From NCBI GenBank assembly GCA_043744255.1, contig JAYTVA010000035.1, positions 1-7,030 of the forward strand: 7,030 bases of DNA, read 5' to 3'. Each line of letters opens with the position of its first letter. Position 1 is the stretch's first letter. This stretch comes from UKL13-2 sp043744255. GTDB taxonomy: Bacteria > Pseudomonadota > Gammaproteobacteria > Burkholderiales > Usitatibacteraceae. Positions 1 to 5,766 of this stretch are shown piece after piece. The notes beneath the pieces were generated by a model that was not told where the DNA came from, made no database searches, and was given only the letters and a program-made list of their open reading frames with translations. The translations under genes were made by a program, and so were the position numbers.

Positions 1-100
1 CATCCACGTGGGACGCGCACACAAACACCGCTTGGGCCAGAATCCATCGACATAAGTCTATTGGTTCAAAGGATGTAAGCCCCGAACGAACCCTGCATCG
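1..100 (-). ncRNA. ssrS: 6S RNA (ssrS), 5' part, cut by window edge
   Basis: 6S RNA is a global regulator that binds the sigma70 RNA polymerase holoenzyme by mimicking an open promoter. On the minus strand, directly after the zapA stop codon, the sequence carries a 6S-like 5' arm: a GATGCAGGGTTCGT segment, then GGGGCTTACAT, then TTTGAACCAATAG (plus positions 58-70), the last resembling the TTGAACC-type element of proteobacterial 6S RNAs. The location directly downstream of zapA is the conserved zapA-ssrS(-fau) order of beta- and gammaproteobacteria. The 3' arm that would close the long hairpin lies beyond position 1, so the fold cannot be tested here. The 5' end is placed just after the zapA stop by analogy and is uncertain by several bases. 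Confidence 0.6.
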
Positions 101-102
101 CA

Positions 103-489
103 CTAAAACAACTTCTCCTGCTCCGAAATCGCTTTTTCGATGATGCTTTCAAACGACTCCATTTTACGCTTTACAAACGCTGCATCGTTACTGTCACTAC
201 TTTTTTCACTGGCACCAGCACCACTGCGCGCCACCAGCAGTTGCAAATAGTCATGCGCGATGTTGAGAGCGGCCATGATCGCGATGCGTTCGTTACCAAC
301 GACCTTGCCGCCGTCGCGCAGCTCTTTCATTTTTTTGTTCAGCAAATCCACCGAGGCCATCAATTGGCGCTCTTCGCCTTCGGGGGGCGCCACGCGAAAC
401 TCACGCCCCATCACGGTGATGGTGACGCCTTTGCTGTCCTTGGTTTCTTTAGTGGTCTTGCTGGCGGCCGGGTCGCGGGTCGGGCTCAT
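103..489 (-). CDS. zapA: Cell division protein ZapA
   Basis: ZapA binds FtsZ in the cytoplasm, cross-links protofilaments and stabilises the Z-ring. The 128-residue product has the family layout. A globular head begins with a VTITVMGREFRV strand (residues 22-33), followed by a helix (about 38-60) and the signature GNERIAIMAALNIAHDYL (65-82). A charged Ser/Asp-rich linker (about 88-102) then leads to a C-terminal coiled coil (about 103-125) used for tetramerisation. It is somewhat longer than the usual 100-110 residues because of a Lys/Thr/Asp-rich N-terminal tail of about 20 residues. The ATG overlaps the TGA of the upstream coiled-coil gene as ATGA (486-489), so translation is probably coupled; I see no strong separate Shine-Dalgarno. 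It is followed immediately by the 6S-like RNA. Confidence 0.96.
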   Translation of the reverse strand: MSPTRDPAASKTTKETKDSKGVTITVMGREFRVAPPEGEERQLMASVDLLNKKMKELRDGGKVVGNERIAIMAALNIAHDYLQLLVARSGAGASEKSSDSNDAAFVKRKMESFESIIEKAISEQEKLF

Positions 490-695
490 GCGCGCGGGCT
501 TTCTGTGTCGGGCAGTTGCGCAACCAGCGCCTCAATCCGCGTTTTTGCCTGGTCGAGTTTTTCGGACAGGCGCTTGGCTTCATCAGATTTCGACGCAACC
601 GTTTGGCGCAGGTCGTTATTCTCCTCGCGCAAGCGCTGAAAGAGCGTCACAAAGTGCGCGAGCTTTTCTTCAACCCGCAAGATATCGGCTTCCAT
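486..695 (-). CDS. Small coiled-coil protein, ZapB/TIGR02449-like
   Basis: This 69-residue protein is almost entirely one predicted helix with heptad spacing (residues about 3-60), rich in Glu, Lys, Arg, Leu and Gln, with a short Pro/Ser tail. The REENNDLRQ stretch (residues 23-31) is typical of the small proteins encoded just upstream of zapA in many beta- and gammaproteobacteria. ZapB is the ZapA-binding coiled-coil layer of the divisome. The size, coiled coil and four-base overlap with zapA suggest an analogous role, but that is inference; sequence alone does not make it an orthologue of E. coli ZapB. The start is well fixed: the reading frame upstream meets a TGA within about ten codons and has no other ATG, GTG or TTG. 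Confidence 0.85.
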   Translation of the reverse strand: MEADILRVEEKLAHFVTLFQRLREENNDLRQTVASKSDEAKRLSEKLDQAKTRIEALVAQLPDTESPRA

Positions 696-701
696 CGGGT
701 G

Positions 702-731
702 AATGTAGCGGAAAAATGCGCGTCACGTCAA
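702..731 (-). promoter_or_regulatory. Sigma70-type promoter of the zapB-like/zapA operon
   Basis: On the minus strand a -35 element TTGACG (plus 726-731; one mismatch to TTGACA) and a -10 element TACATT (plus 702-707) are separated by 18 bases. Only six bases lie between the -10 element and the ATG at 695. The predicted transcription start therefore falls at or next to the start codon, which implies a leaderless or nearly leaderless mRNA. No Shine-Dalgarno is present. Confidence 0.6.
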
Positions 732-908
732 CGTGTAACACTGGACTTCGCGCGAATTTCAGCAAACAATGATCAACTTGACATAATTGCAACGCACGTA
801 GGGAGCTTCGGGCGAGAATGCAAAAAATAGCAGCCGGGAAACGAGTGCGGCCAGCTGTGACCGCAATCAACCCAGTATCTGACGACGTGCTTCGCTACGT
901 CTTGCACG

Positions 909-3047
909 ATGTCGGCTAACGAGCAAGATACCGCGCCGCCTGATGTGCGGCCGTCTGTGCCGCCTCATGCGACTGCCAACGCGCCGCTGACGACCGCGCG
1001 GCAACGCTCTGGCCTACCGGCGATTGACACCGTCGAGCACCTGCGGCTGTTGGCGGATAACATGCCAGCGCTGATTTCGTATTACAGCCGCGAGGGTCTG
1101 CGTTGCCTGTTCGCGAATGAGCTTTACGCACGCAGCTATGGTTTCGATACCCACTCGATCATCGGGAAAAAGGTCGAGGAGGTCATTGGCAGTGAGGCGT
1201 TTCACATCATTCAGCCATATATTCAGCGGGCGTTCGCACTGGAACGTGTGACCTATGAGCGCACCTTGACCTTGCCCTCCGGCGAGCGGCGCATTATCGA
1301 AGGCAATCTGATCCCGCACGTGGACGCCTCTGGGGCGGCGATTGGCGCGTTCGTAATGCTCCATGACATCACTAAATTTCGCGATACCGAGAACGCGATT
1401 CGCGAATCGGAAGAACGATTTGCGAAATTTGCCGATGCGACTAATGATGGTATCGTTTTTTTTGAAAACGGCATCATTACTGACGTCAACGACGCCATTC
1501 TTACCATGGTGCGCGCCACACGCGAGCAAACGATTGGCCACTCCGTACTTGACTTCATCGCACCGGAGTCGCGTGAAACGGTGGCCAACAACATTCGCGC
1601 TGGGCTTGAGCGGGCTTATGAAGGCACTTTGCTGCGCTTGGATGGCACCACCCTAGCGACCGAGATTTCCGGGCGGGCGGTGGTGCGCAATGGCAAGAAG
1701 CTACGCATGACGTTGGTCCGCGATATCACCGCCCGCAAGCGCTCACAAGCGCGCATCGAATTTCTGGCGCACCACGATCCACTCACCCATCTGCCCAACC
1801 GTGTGCTGCTGCTGGAGCGGCTCGGGTCAGTGCTGGCGACGGCGCAGCGGCTCCAGTCGCTGGTCGGCGTGCTATTTATCGACCTCGATAATTTTAAGAC
1901 CATCAACGATTCGCTCGGCCACCATGCCGGCGACGAGCTATTGCGCAACGTCGCTAACCGTCTGAAGTCCACTTTGCGCAGCACCGATCTGATTGGCCGA
2001 CTGGGCGGCGATGAATTTGTCATCGTGCTTTCCACCCTAGCGTCCGCCGATGACATCGCGCCGACCGTAGAGAAAATCAACGCCGCGATCAGCGAGCCGT
2101 TCCAGATTGAAGGCCAGATATTTTCCATTTCTGGCTCGATCGGCATCAGCTTGTATCCGCAAGATGGCGATACGGCCGATACCTTAATTCGCAACGCCGA
2201 TGCGGCGATGTATTTGGCGAAGGAGCGCGGTCGCAGCAATTTCCAGTTTTTTGTGTCGGGCTTGCACGTCGCGGCCAACGATGCGTTGGCGCTCGAATCC
2301 GGTATTCGGCAAGCAATCAAGCAGCAGGAATTCGTGCTGCACTACCAGCCAGAAATTGCTGCGCACGGTAGCGCTGTCGCCTCGGTGGAGGCGTTGATTC
2401 GCTGGAATCACCCGGCGCTGGGGATGCTACTGCCGGGTAGATTTATTTCAGTTGCCGAGCATCGTGGCCTCATCATCCCGATTGGCCGCTGGGTGATTGG
2501 CGAAGCGATCCGGCAGGCGCGCGCGTGGCTGGATGCGGGCATACGCACACGCATCGCGATCAATATCTCGGCGATACAGTTCAAGCAAAAAGATTTGGTG
2601 GAAGACATCGCCAACAAACTGGCGGAGTTCGGCCTACCCGCTGAGTTGCTGGAGCTTGAGCTGACCGAGAGTTTGTTTTTGGAAGATGTGGCAGCCATGA
2701 CCCGCACGCTGCGCCGCCTGAAAGATCTCGGCGTCACGCTGTCGGTGGATGACTTTGGTACCGGCTACTCGTCACTCGCGTATCTGAAGCGCTATCCGAT
2801 CGACAAGATCAAGATTGATCGCTCGTTCGTCCACGATCTTCCTGACGATCAGGATGATGTGGCGATCACGATCGCCATCATCGATCTCGCCAAGGCGCTC
2901 AGCCTGCAAGTGATTGCGGAAGGGGTTGAAACCGAGGCGCAGGTGAAGTTTTTACAGGATCACCAGTGCGATTTCATTCAAGGCACCCTGATTTCGCCTC
3001 CCCTCCCGGCTGAAGAAATGGCAGCATGGCTGCAAAGCCGCACCTGA
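909..3047 (+). CDS. PAS-PAS-GGDEF-EAL c-di-GMP turnover protein
   Basis: This 712-residue cytoplasmic signalling protein has no membrane segment or signal peptide. It makes and/or breaks cyclic di-GMP. Order of parts: a Pro/Ala-rich N-terminus (1-38), PAS 1 (about 42-157), PAS 2 (about 165-275), GGDEF (about 285-445) and EAL (about 460-708). The cyclase motif GGDEF (366-370) is intact, and RSTD (357-360) lies exactly five residues before it, the spacing of the inhibitory I-site of PleD-type cyclases. In the EAL domain the EAL (494-496), Asn552, Glu587, DDFGTGYSS (614-622), Lys635 and AEGVET (670-675) are all present, so phosphodiesterase activity is plausible. The usual QGY-x-x-S-R/K-P-L-P near the end is changed to QGTLISPPLP. 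The PAS ligands are unknown. The ATG is the only start after an in-frame stop at 858, and it lacks a clear Shine-Dalgarno. The gene is monocistronic; the target pathway cannot be told from its neighbours. Confidence 0.95.
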   Translation: MSANEQDTAPPDVRPSVPPHATANAPLTTARQRSGLPAIDTVEHLRLLADNMPALISYYSREGLRCLFANELYARSYGFDTHSIIGKKVEEVIGSEAFHIIQPYIQRAFALERVTYERTLTLPSGERRIIEGNLIPHVDASGAAIGAFVMLHDITKFRDTENAIRESEERFAKFADATNDGIVFFENGIITDVNDAILTMVRATREQTIGHSVLDFIAPESRETVANNIRAGLERAYEGTLLRLDGTTLATEISGRAVVRNGKKLRMTLVRDITARKRSQARIEFLAHHDPLTHLPNRVLLLERLGSVLATAQRLQSLVGVLFIDLDNFKTINDSLGHHAGDELLRNVANRLKSTLRSTDLIGRLGGDEFVIVLSTLASADDIAPTVEKINAAISEPFQIEGQIFSISGSIGISLYPQDGDTADTLIRNADAAMYLAKERGRSNFQFFVSGLHVAANDALALESGIRQAIKQQEFVLHYQPEIAAHGSAVASVEALIRWNHPALGMLLPGRFISVAEHRGLIIPIGRWVIGEAIRQARAWLDAGIRTRIAINISAIQFKQKDLVEDIANKLAEFGLPAELLELELTESLFLEDVAAMTRTLRRLKDLGVTLSVDDFGTGYSSLAYLKRYPIDKIKIDRSFVHDLPDDQDDVAITIAIIDLAKALSLQVIAEGVETEAQVKFLQDHQCDFIQGTLISPPLPAEEMAAWLQSRT

Positions 3048-3055
3048 CCTTCGCG

Positions 3056-3061
3056 TAGAAT
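3056..3061 (+). promoter_or_regulatory. Candidate -10 element for the btuB leader
   Basis: TAGAAT, one mismatch from TATAAT, lies nine bases after the stop of the c-di-GMP gene. Transcription would start near 3068, about six bases before the 5' strand of riboswitch helix P1, which is where a start is expected. No good -35 hexamer is visible at 16-18 bases spacing, so the call rests on position and the -10 match. Confidence 0.35.
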
Positions 3062-3073
3062 GCGTGGCTGCAA

Positions 3074-3288
3074 GAGGTGCTCGTTGGCAATGCAAATAGT
3101 GCCAACGCGTTAAACGGGAAGCGTGTGCTCGCAAGTTTTTTGGATGTGCGACACTCACGCACTGCCCCCGCAACGGTGATTGGGTGGGTTGGACACAAGT
3201 CCACTGGATAGAATTCTCATCTGGGAAGGCTGTCTGACCCGAAGAATGCAAATTTTTCTTCACCCCATCAGTCCGGATACCGGCCTCT
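3074..3288 (+). promoter_or_regulatory. Cobalamin (AdoCbl) riboswitch
   Basis: The conserved blocks of the cobalamin riboswitch occur in order. Helix P1 is GAGG (3074-3077) with CCTC (3284-3287). CGTTGGC and GCCAACG form a perfect hairpin just inside it. Then come TTAAACGGGAA (3110-3120, consensus TTAAAAGGGAA), the core GCCCCCGCAACGGTGA (about 3164-3179), CCACTGG (about 3201-3207), CTGGGAAGGC (about 3221-3230), GACCCGAAGAATG, and the B12 box AGTCCGGATACCGGCC (3270-3285). It lies upstream of a BtuB-type receptor, the classic target, where bound cobalamin lowers expression. The arm between GGGAA and the core is longer than in compact members: GCGTG and CACGC enclose a T-rich insertion. Confidence 0.93.
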
Positions 3289-3290
3289 GC

Positions 3291-3329
3291 CGCGCGTTTT
3301 CTTGTCCATTGAACTCTTGAAAACGCGTG
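3291..3329 (+). other. Leader hairpin A after the riboswitch
   Basis: CGCGTTTTC (3293-3301) and GAAAACGCG (3319-3327) form a perfect 9-bp stem with a 17-base loop, beginning only five bases after the riboswitch P1 strand. No T-run follows it directly, so it is not a classical intrinsic terminator. Its 3' arm extended (CGCGTG, 3324-3329) could alternatively pair with CACGCG (3393-3398) nearer the start codon. It is a candidate part of the switch that passes ligand binding to expression; that role is inferred. Confidence 0.5.
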
Positions 3330-3333
3330 TCGG

Positions 3334-3385
3334 GTAGCGTTTGATTTTGTGTCTGTGCTTATGTTCATGTAAGCCTGAACGCTAC
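3334..3385 (+). other. Leader hairpin B upstream of btuB
   Basis: GTAGCGTT (3334-3341) pairs perfectly with AACGCTAC (3378-3385), and a further G-U pair is possible (3342 with 3377). Inside it a smaller stem GCTTA/TAAGC (3357-3361 with 3370-3374) can form. Together with hairpin A this gives a strongly structured leader between the riboswitch and the receptor gene. Its function is not known from sequence; control of translation or RNA stability are the obvious options. Confidence 0.45.
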
Positions 3386-3436
3386 ATTTAGTCACGCGAC
3401 TTGCGGGGACGCTCGTCGCCATTATGAAAACCACCC

Positions 3437-5311
3437 ATGAAAACCCAACTGAGTTACATCCCTTCCCGGCGTGCATCGGTCACCATTCACGTTGCCGTCG
3501 CATCCCTGTTTTCTTCACTTTCACTCGTCACAGCTGCTCAAGTACCCGTCGCGAACAGCAGCGTACTCAGCGACATCCTCATCACCGCCACCCGCATGCC
3601 GCAAGCTGCGGGCACCATCCTCGCGCAGACCACCGTCATCTCGCGTAGCGACATCGAAGCCGCTGGCTTCGGTACCCTCACCGAATTGCTACAACGCAAA
3701 GCTGGTGTGGAAATTCGTAGCAACGGCGGCGCAGGCCAGCCGGCTGGCGTGTTCATTCGCGGCGCGAACGCGCAGCAAACGCTGGTCCTCATCGACGGTC
3801 AGCGCGTCGGTTCGGTGACGGCCGGTGGTACCGCGTTTGAAAACATTCCGCTTGATTTGATCGAGCGCATCGAGATCGTCAAAGGCGCCATGTCGGGGCT
3901 GTACGGCTCGGACGCGATGGGCGGCGTGGTGCAGATTTTCACGCGCGGGAGCAACAAGCCTCGACTCTCGGGGGCGCTGGGCGCGGGCTCGAATGCGACG
4001 CTTGCCTTTGACGGCGGCTTCTCGACTGTGGAAGGCAAAACGTCGTTCACCGTCAACGGCGGCTATCGCCAGACGAACGCGCGCTCCGCTACCAATGTGC
4101 GTGCGGGATCGTTCGCCTACAACCCGGATCGCGACCCGTACAGCAATGCGCATGTGCTGGCCAAGGTCTCGCACCAACTCTGGCAGGGCGAAACGTTGTC
4201 GGCGAGTGTCTGGCAATCGGTGGGACGCGTGAAGTTTGATAACGGCGGGGCGGACAACGGTGCGACGGACGATGCATCAAACAAACAGACGCTGAGCGGC
4301 GCGCAAGTCGCTTCCGAAAACAGTTTCGCGAGCTTTTGGAAATCGAACCTGCGCTTTGGCGAAACGCGCGACCACATCGACATCAAGTCCGAATACGGCG
4401 GCACGTTTAAGACGCGCCAACAGCAGGCGACCTGGCAGAACCAATTCACGACGCCAGTCGGCGCGTGGGTGCTGGGCTTCGAGTGGCTCGATCAGCGAGT
4501 CGGCGGCACCACTGAATACGACAAGCCGAAGCGCACCACCCAATCAGTATTCGCCAGCGTGAATGAATCGATTGATATTCAGCGTTTCAGCGCCAATGTG
4601 CGCCGTGATCGCGAACAGCAATTCGGTGCGCGCACCACAGGCGGCATTTCCTATGGCATTCAGTTGGCACCGGATGAGTTAGTGTTTGTCGGCGCGGGGC
4701 GTGCTTTTCGCGCACCGACCTTCAATGATCTCTACTACCCCGGCGGGGGCAATCCGGCATTGCGACCCGAGCGCTCGCAGAACGTCGAATACGGCTGGCG
4801 CGTCACCCGCCCCGAATATCGATTCAACCTCGCGGTGTTTGAAAATCGCTTCGACGATCTGATCGCCTACGATCCCTTGAGTTTCAGTGCCCGCAACATT
4901 CGTCGCGCGCGCGTCAAGGGCATCGAGCTGACCGGCGACAGAACGTTGTTTGGTATCAATTGGCACGCGGCGGTTACGGCACAGCGGCCAATTGCCGGCG
5001 ATACGCAAAAACAACTGCGCGCGCGCGCCAAGCAGTTCGGCTCGCTTGCGGCCTCGAAAACGTTTGGCGCGTGGGAGACGTCCATGGATGTCAACGCCAG
5101 TAGTCGGCGCTTTGAATCGGACACGTTGGCACCAAGCCCGGTGCTGGCAGGCTATGCGGTTATCAATGCCAATTTGCGTTATCGCATCGACAAGATGTGG
5201 AGCGCGGAACTCATCGGCACCAACCTCGCCAATCGCCAGTACGAGCTTTCGCGAGGCTACAACACACCGGGGCGCACGGTGTTTTTGAATGTGCGGGCGG
5301 TGGCGTATTGA
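3437..5311 (+). CDS. btuB: TonB-dependent cobalamin receptor BtuB
   Basis: This is an outer-membrane 22-stranded beta-barrel that imports vitamin B12 using TonB energy. The 624 residues are close to the usual BtuB length of about 610-620. A signal peptide covers residues 1-33 or 34 (basic start, hydrophobic 14-31, cleavage near VTAA/Q). The TonB box is around DILITATR (46-53). The plug domain (about 55-170) holds LVLIDGQRVGS (116-126), LIERIEIVKG (141-150) and LYGSDAMGGVVQI (155-167), which closely follow BtuB. The barrel makes up the rest and ends in an aromatic residue (Tyr624) on a final strand, the outer-membrane assembly signal. The cobalamin riboswitch upstream is strong independent support for the substrate. 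The ATG at 3437 is the only in-frame start that yields the signal peptide, but no Shine-Dalgarno precedes it. No cobalamin transport or synthesis partners follow. Confidence 0.93.
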   Translation: MKTQLSYIPSRRASVTIHVAVASLFSSLSLVTAAQVPVANSSVLSDILITATRMPQAAGTILAQTTVISRSDIEAAGFGTLTELLQRKAGVEIRSNGGAGQPAGVFIRGANAQQTLVLIDGQRVGSVTAGGTAFENIPLDLIERIEIVKGAMSGLYGSDAMGGVVQIFTRGSNKPRLSGALGAGSNATLAFDGGFSTVEGKTSFTVNGGYRQTNARSATNVRAGSFAYNPDRDPYSNAHVLAKVSHQLWQGETLSASVWQSVGRVKFDNGGADNGATDDASNKQTLSGAQVASENSFASFWKSNLRFGETRDHIDIKSEYGGTFKTRQQQATWQNQFTTPVGAWVLGFEWLDQRVGGTTEYDKPKRTTQSVFASVNESIDIQRFSANVRRDREQQFGARTTGGISYGIQLAPDELVFVGAGRAFRAPTFNDLYYPGGGNPALRPERSQNVEYGWRVTRPEYRFNLAVFENRFDDLIAYDPLSFSARNIRRARVKGIELTGDRTLFGINWHAAVTAQRPIAGDTQKQLRARAKQFGSLAASKTFGAWETSMDVNASSRRFESDTLAPSPVLAGYAVINANLRYRIDKMWSAELIGTNLANRQYELSRGYNTPGRTVFLNVRAVAY

Positions 5312-5712
5312 CGAGTAAACGTTGCGGCTTGATCTGGCAGTCATCAGTTTTTTGGTGCGTGATTGTCAGATCAATGCAGTTGCATAACGTTGGTGTCGTA
5401 GACCTGCGTGTGCGTGCAACTCCTTTGTGTGGCGCGCGCCCTCGGCGCGAAGCGACTAGCCCCGCCGACTGTTGACGCGCATTGAATATTGCCCGATCAA
5501 AACTGGCCACCTTGGCTTGGCTGGTCTTGCTCGCTAAAAATCAGAGCGCAAGCACTAAAGATTGACCTTTGCAGACCTCAAGCACGATTACCTGACCATG
5601 CCCGCGTTGCAATGACGCATTGGCGCATCAGTCAAAACCGCTCAAACGCCACTTGGGCAGCCCTCATCAAAAAGATATTTGCAGTGCAAGTCCTGCGCTT
5701 GGGGCCGGGCTA
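5312..5712. other. Intergenic stretch without a convincing gene
   Basis: About 400 bases lie between btuB and the first attC. Apart from the hairpin at 5329-5374, I see a short GC stem (CGCGCC/GGCGCG, 5435-5449, loop CTC) and a 7-bp inverted pair AGTTGCA/TGCAACT (5378-5384, 5415-5421). Short open frames exist, but none has a ribosome binding site or recognisable protein. It could be backbone sequence at the end of the cassette array or a decayed cassette. No second attC with paired arms is detectable. Confidence 0.5.
5329..5374 (+). other. Long stem-loop just after btuB
   Basis: TTGATCTGGCAGTCAT (5329-5344) can pair with GTGATTGTCAGATCAA (5359-5374) over 16 consecutive positions (13 Watson-Crick, three G-U), leaving a 14-base loop that contains six T. 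It starts 18 bases after the btuB stop. No T-run follows the 3' arm, so it does not look like a standard intrinsic terminator. A 3' stabilising hairpin or a Rho-associated stop is possible. It could equally act on transcripts coming from the right. Confidence 0.5.
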
Positions 5713-5766
5713 GTCCAACAATCGGTTCAGATCGCGGCGCGCGCGATCTAACGTTATTCGTTAGGT
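5713..5766 (-). other. attC: Integron attC site of the methyltransferase cassette
   Basis: Read on the minus strand: R'' ACCTAAC (5760-5766), 7-base spacer, L'' GTTAGATCGCG (5742-5752), 5-base loop, L' CGCGATCTGAAC (5725-5736), 5-base spacer, R' GTTGGAC (5713-5719). R'' fits RYYYAAC and R' fits GTTRRRY. The L arms pair over 11 bp with one extrahelical base (5728), as integron integrases require. At 54 bases it is at the short end for attC sites. The stop codon of the methyltransferase gene (TAA, 5761-5763) is inside R'', a common cassette arrangement. The spacers and extrahelical base look canonical only when read on the plus strand, so polarity is ambiguous. Confidence 0.8.

Noticed and set aside
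778..787. TTGACA (778-783) and CATAAT (782-787) as a promoter of the c-di-GMP gene
   Set aside because: The TTGACA has no -10 match 16-18 bases downstream, and CATAAT has no credible -35 upstream. The real promoter of 909-3047 probably lies in 735-900, but I cannot place it.
1616..2320. 234-residue minus-strand open frame opposite the GGDEF domain
   Set aside because: It is a long antisense shadow in a high-GC gene, Ser/Arg-rich, with no recognisable motif, while the plus strand encodes clear catalytic domains.
2952..3476. 174-residue minus-strand open frame across the riboswitch
   Set aside because: It overlaps the end of the EAL domain, the whole riboswitch and the btuB start, and its translation has no domain character. 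It is a by-product of GC-rich structured RNA.
3424..3648. 74-residue plus-strand frame starting at the first ATGAAAACC
   Set aside because: It overlaps btuB in another frame and gives a His/Arg-rich product without signal peptide or domain features. Noted only as a possible translation decoy.
5435..5449. GC-rich hairpin CGCGCC-CTC-GGCGCG as an intrinsic terminator
   Set aside because: The stem is only 6 bp and no T-run follows on either strand.
5382..5478. Possible third, degenerate attC (minus-strand CGTCAAC ... GTTATGC)
   Set aside because: The outer motifs are imperfect and the inner sequences do not form paired L arms, so it fails the structural test that the other two sites pass.
5489..5713. 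74-residue plus-strand frame whose TAG falls at the edge of the attC
   Set aside because: A stop at an attC edge is typical of cassette genes and made it tempting. However, it starts at a TTG with no ribosome site, closely follows an in-frame TGA, and its sequence resembles no known protein.
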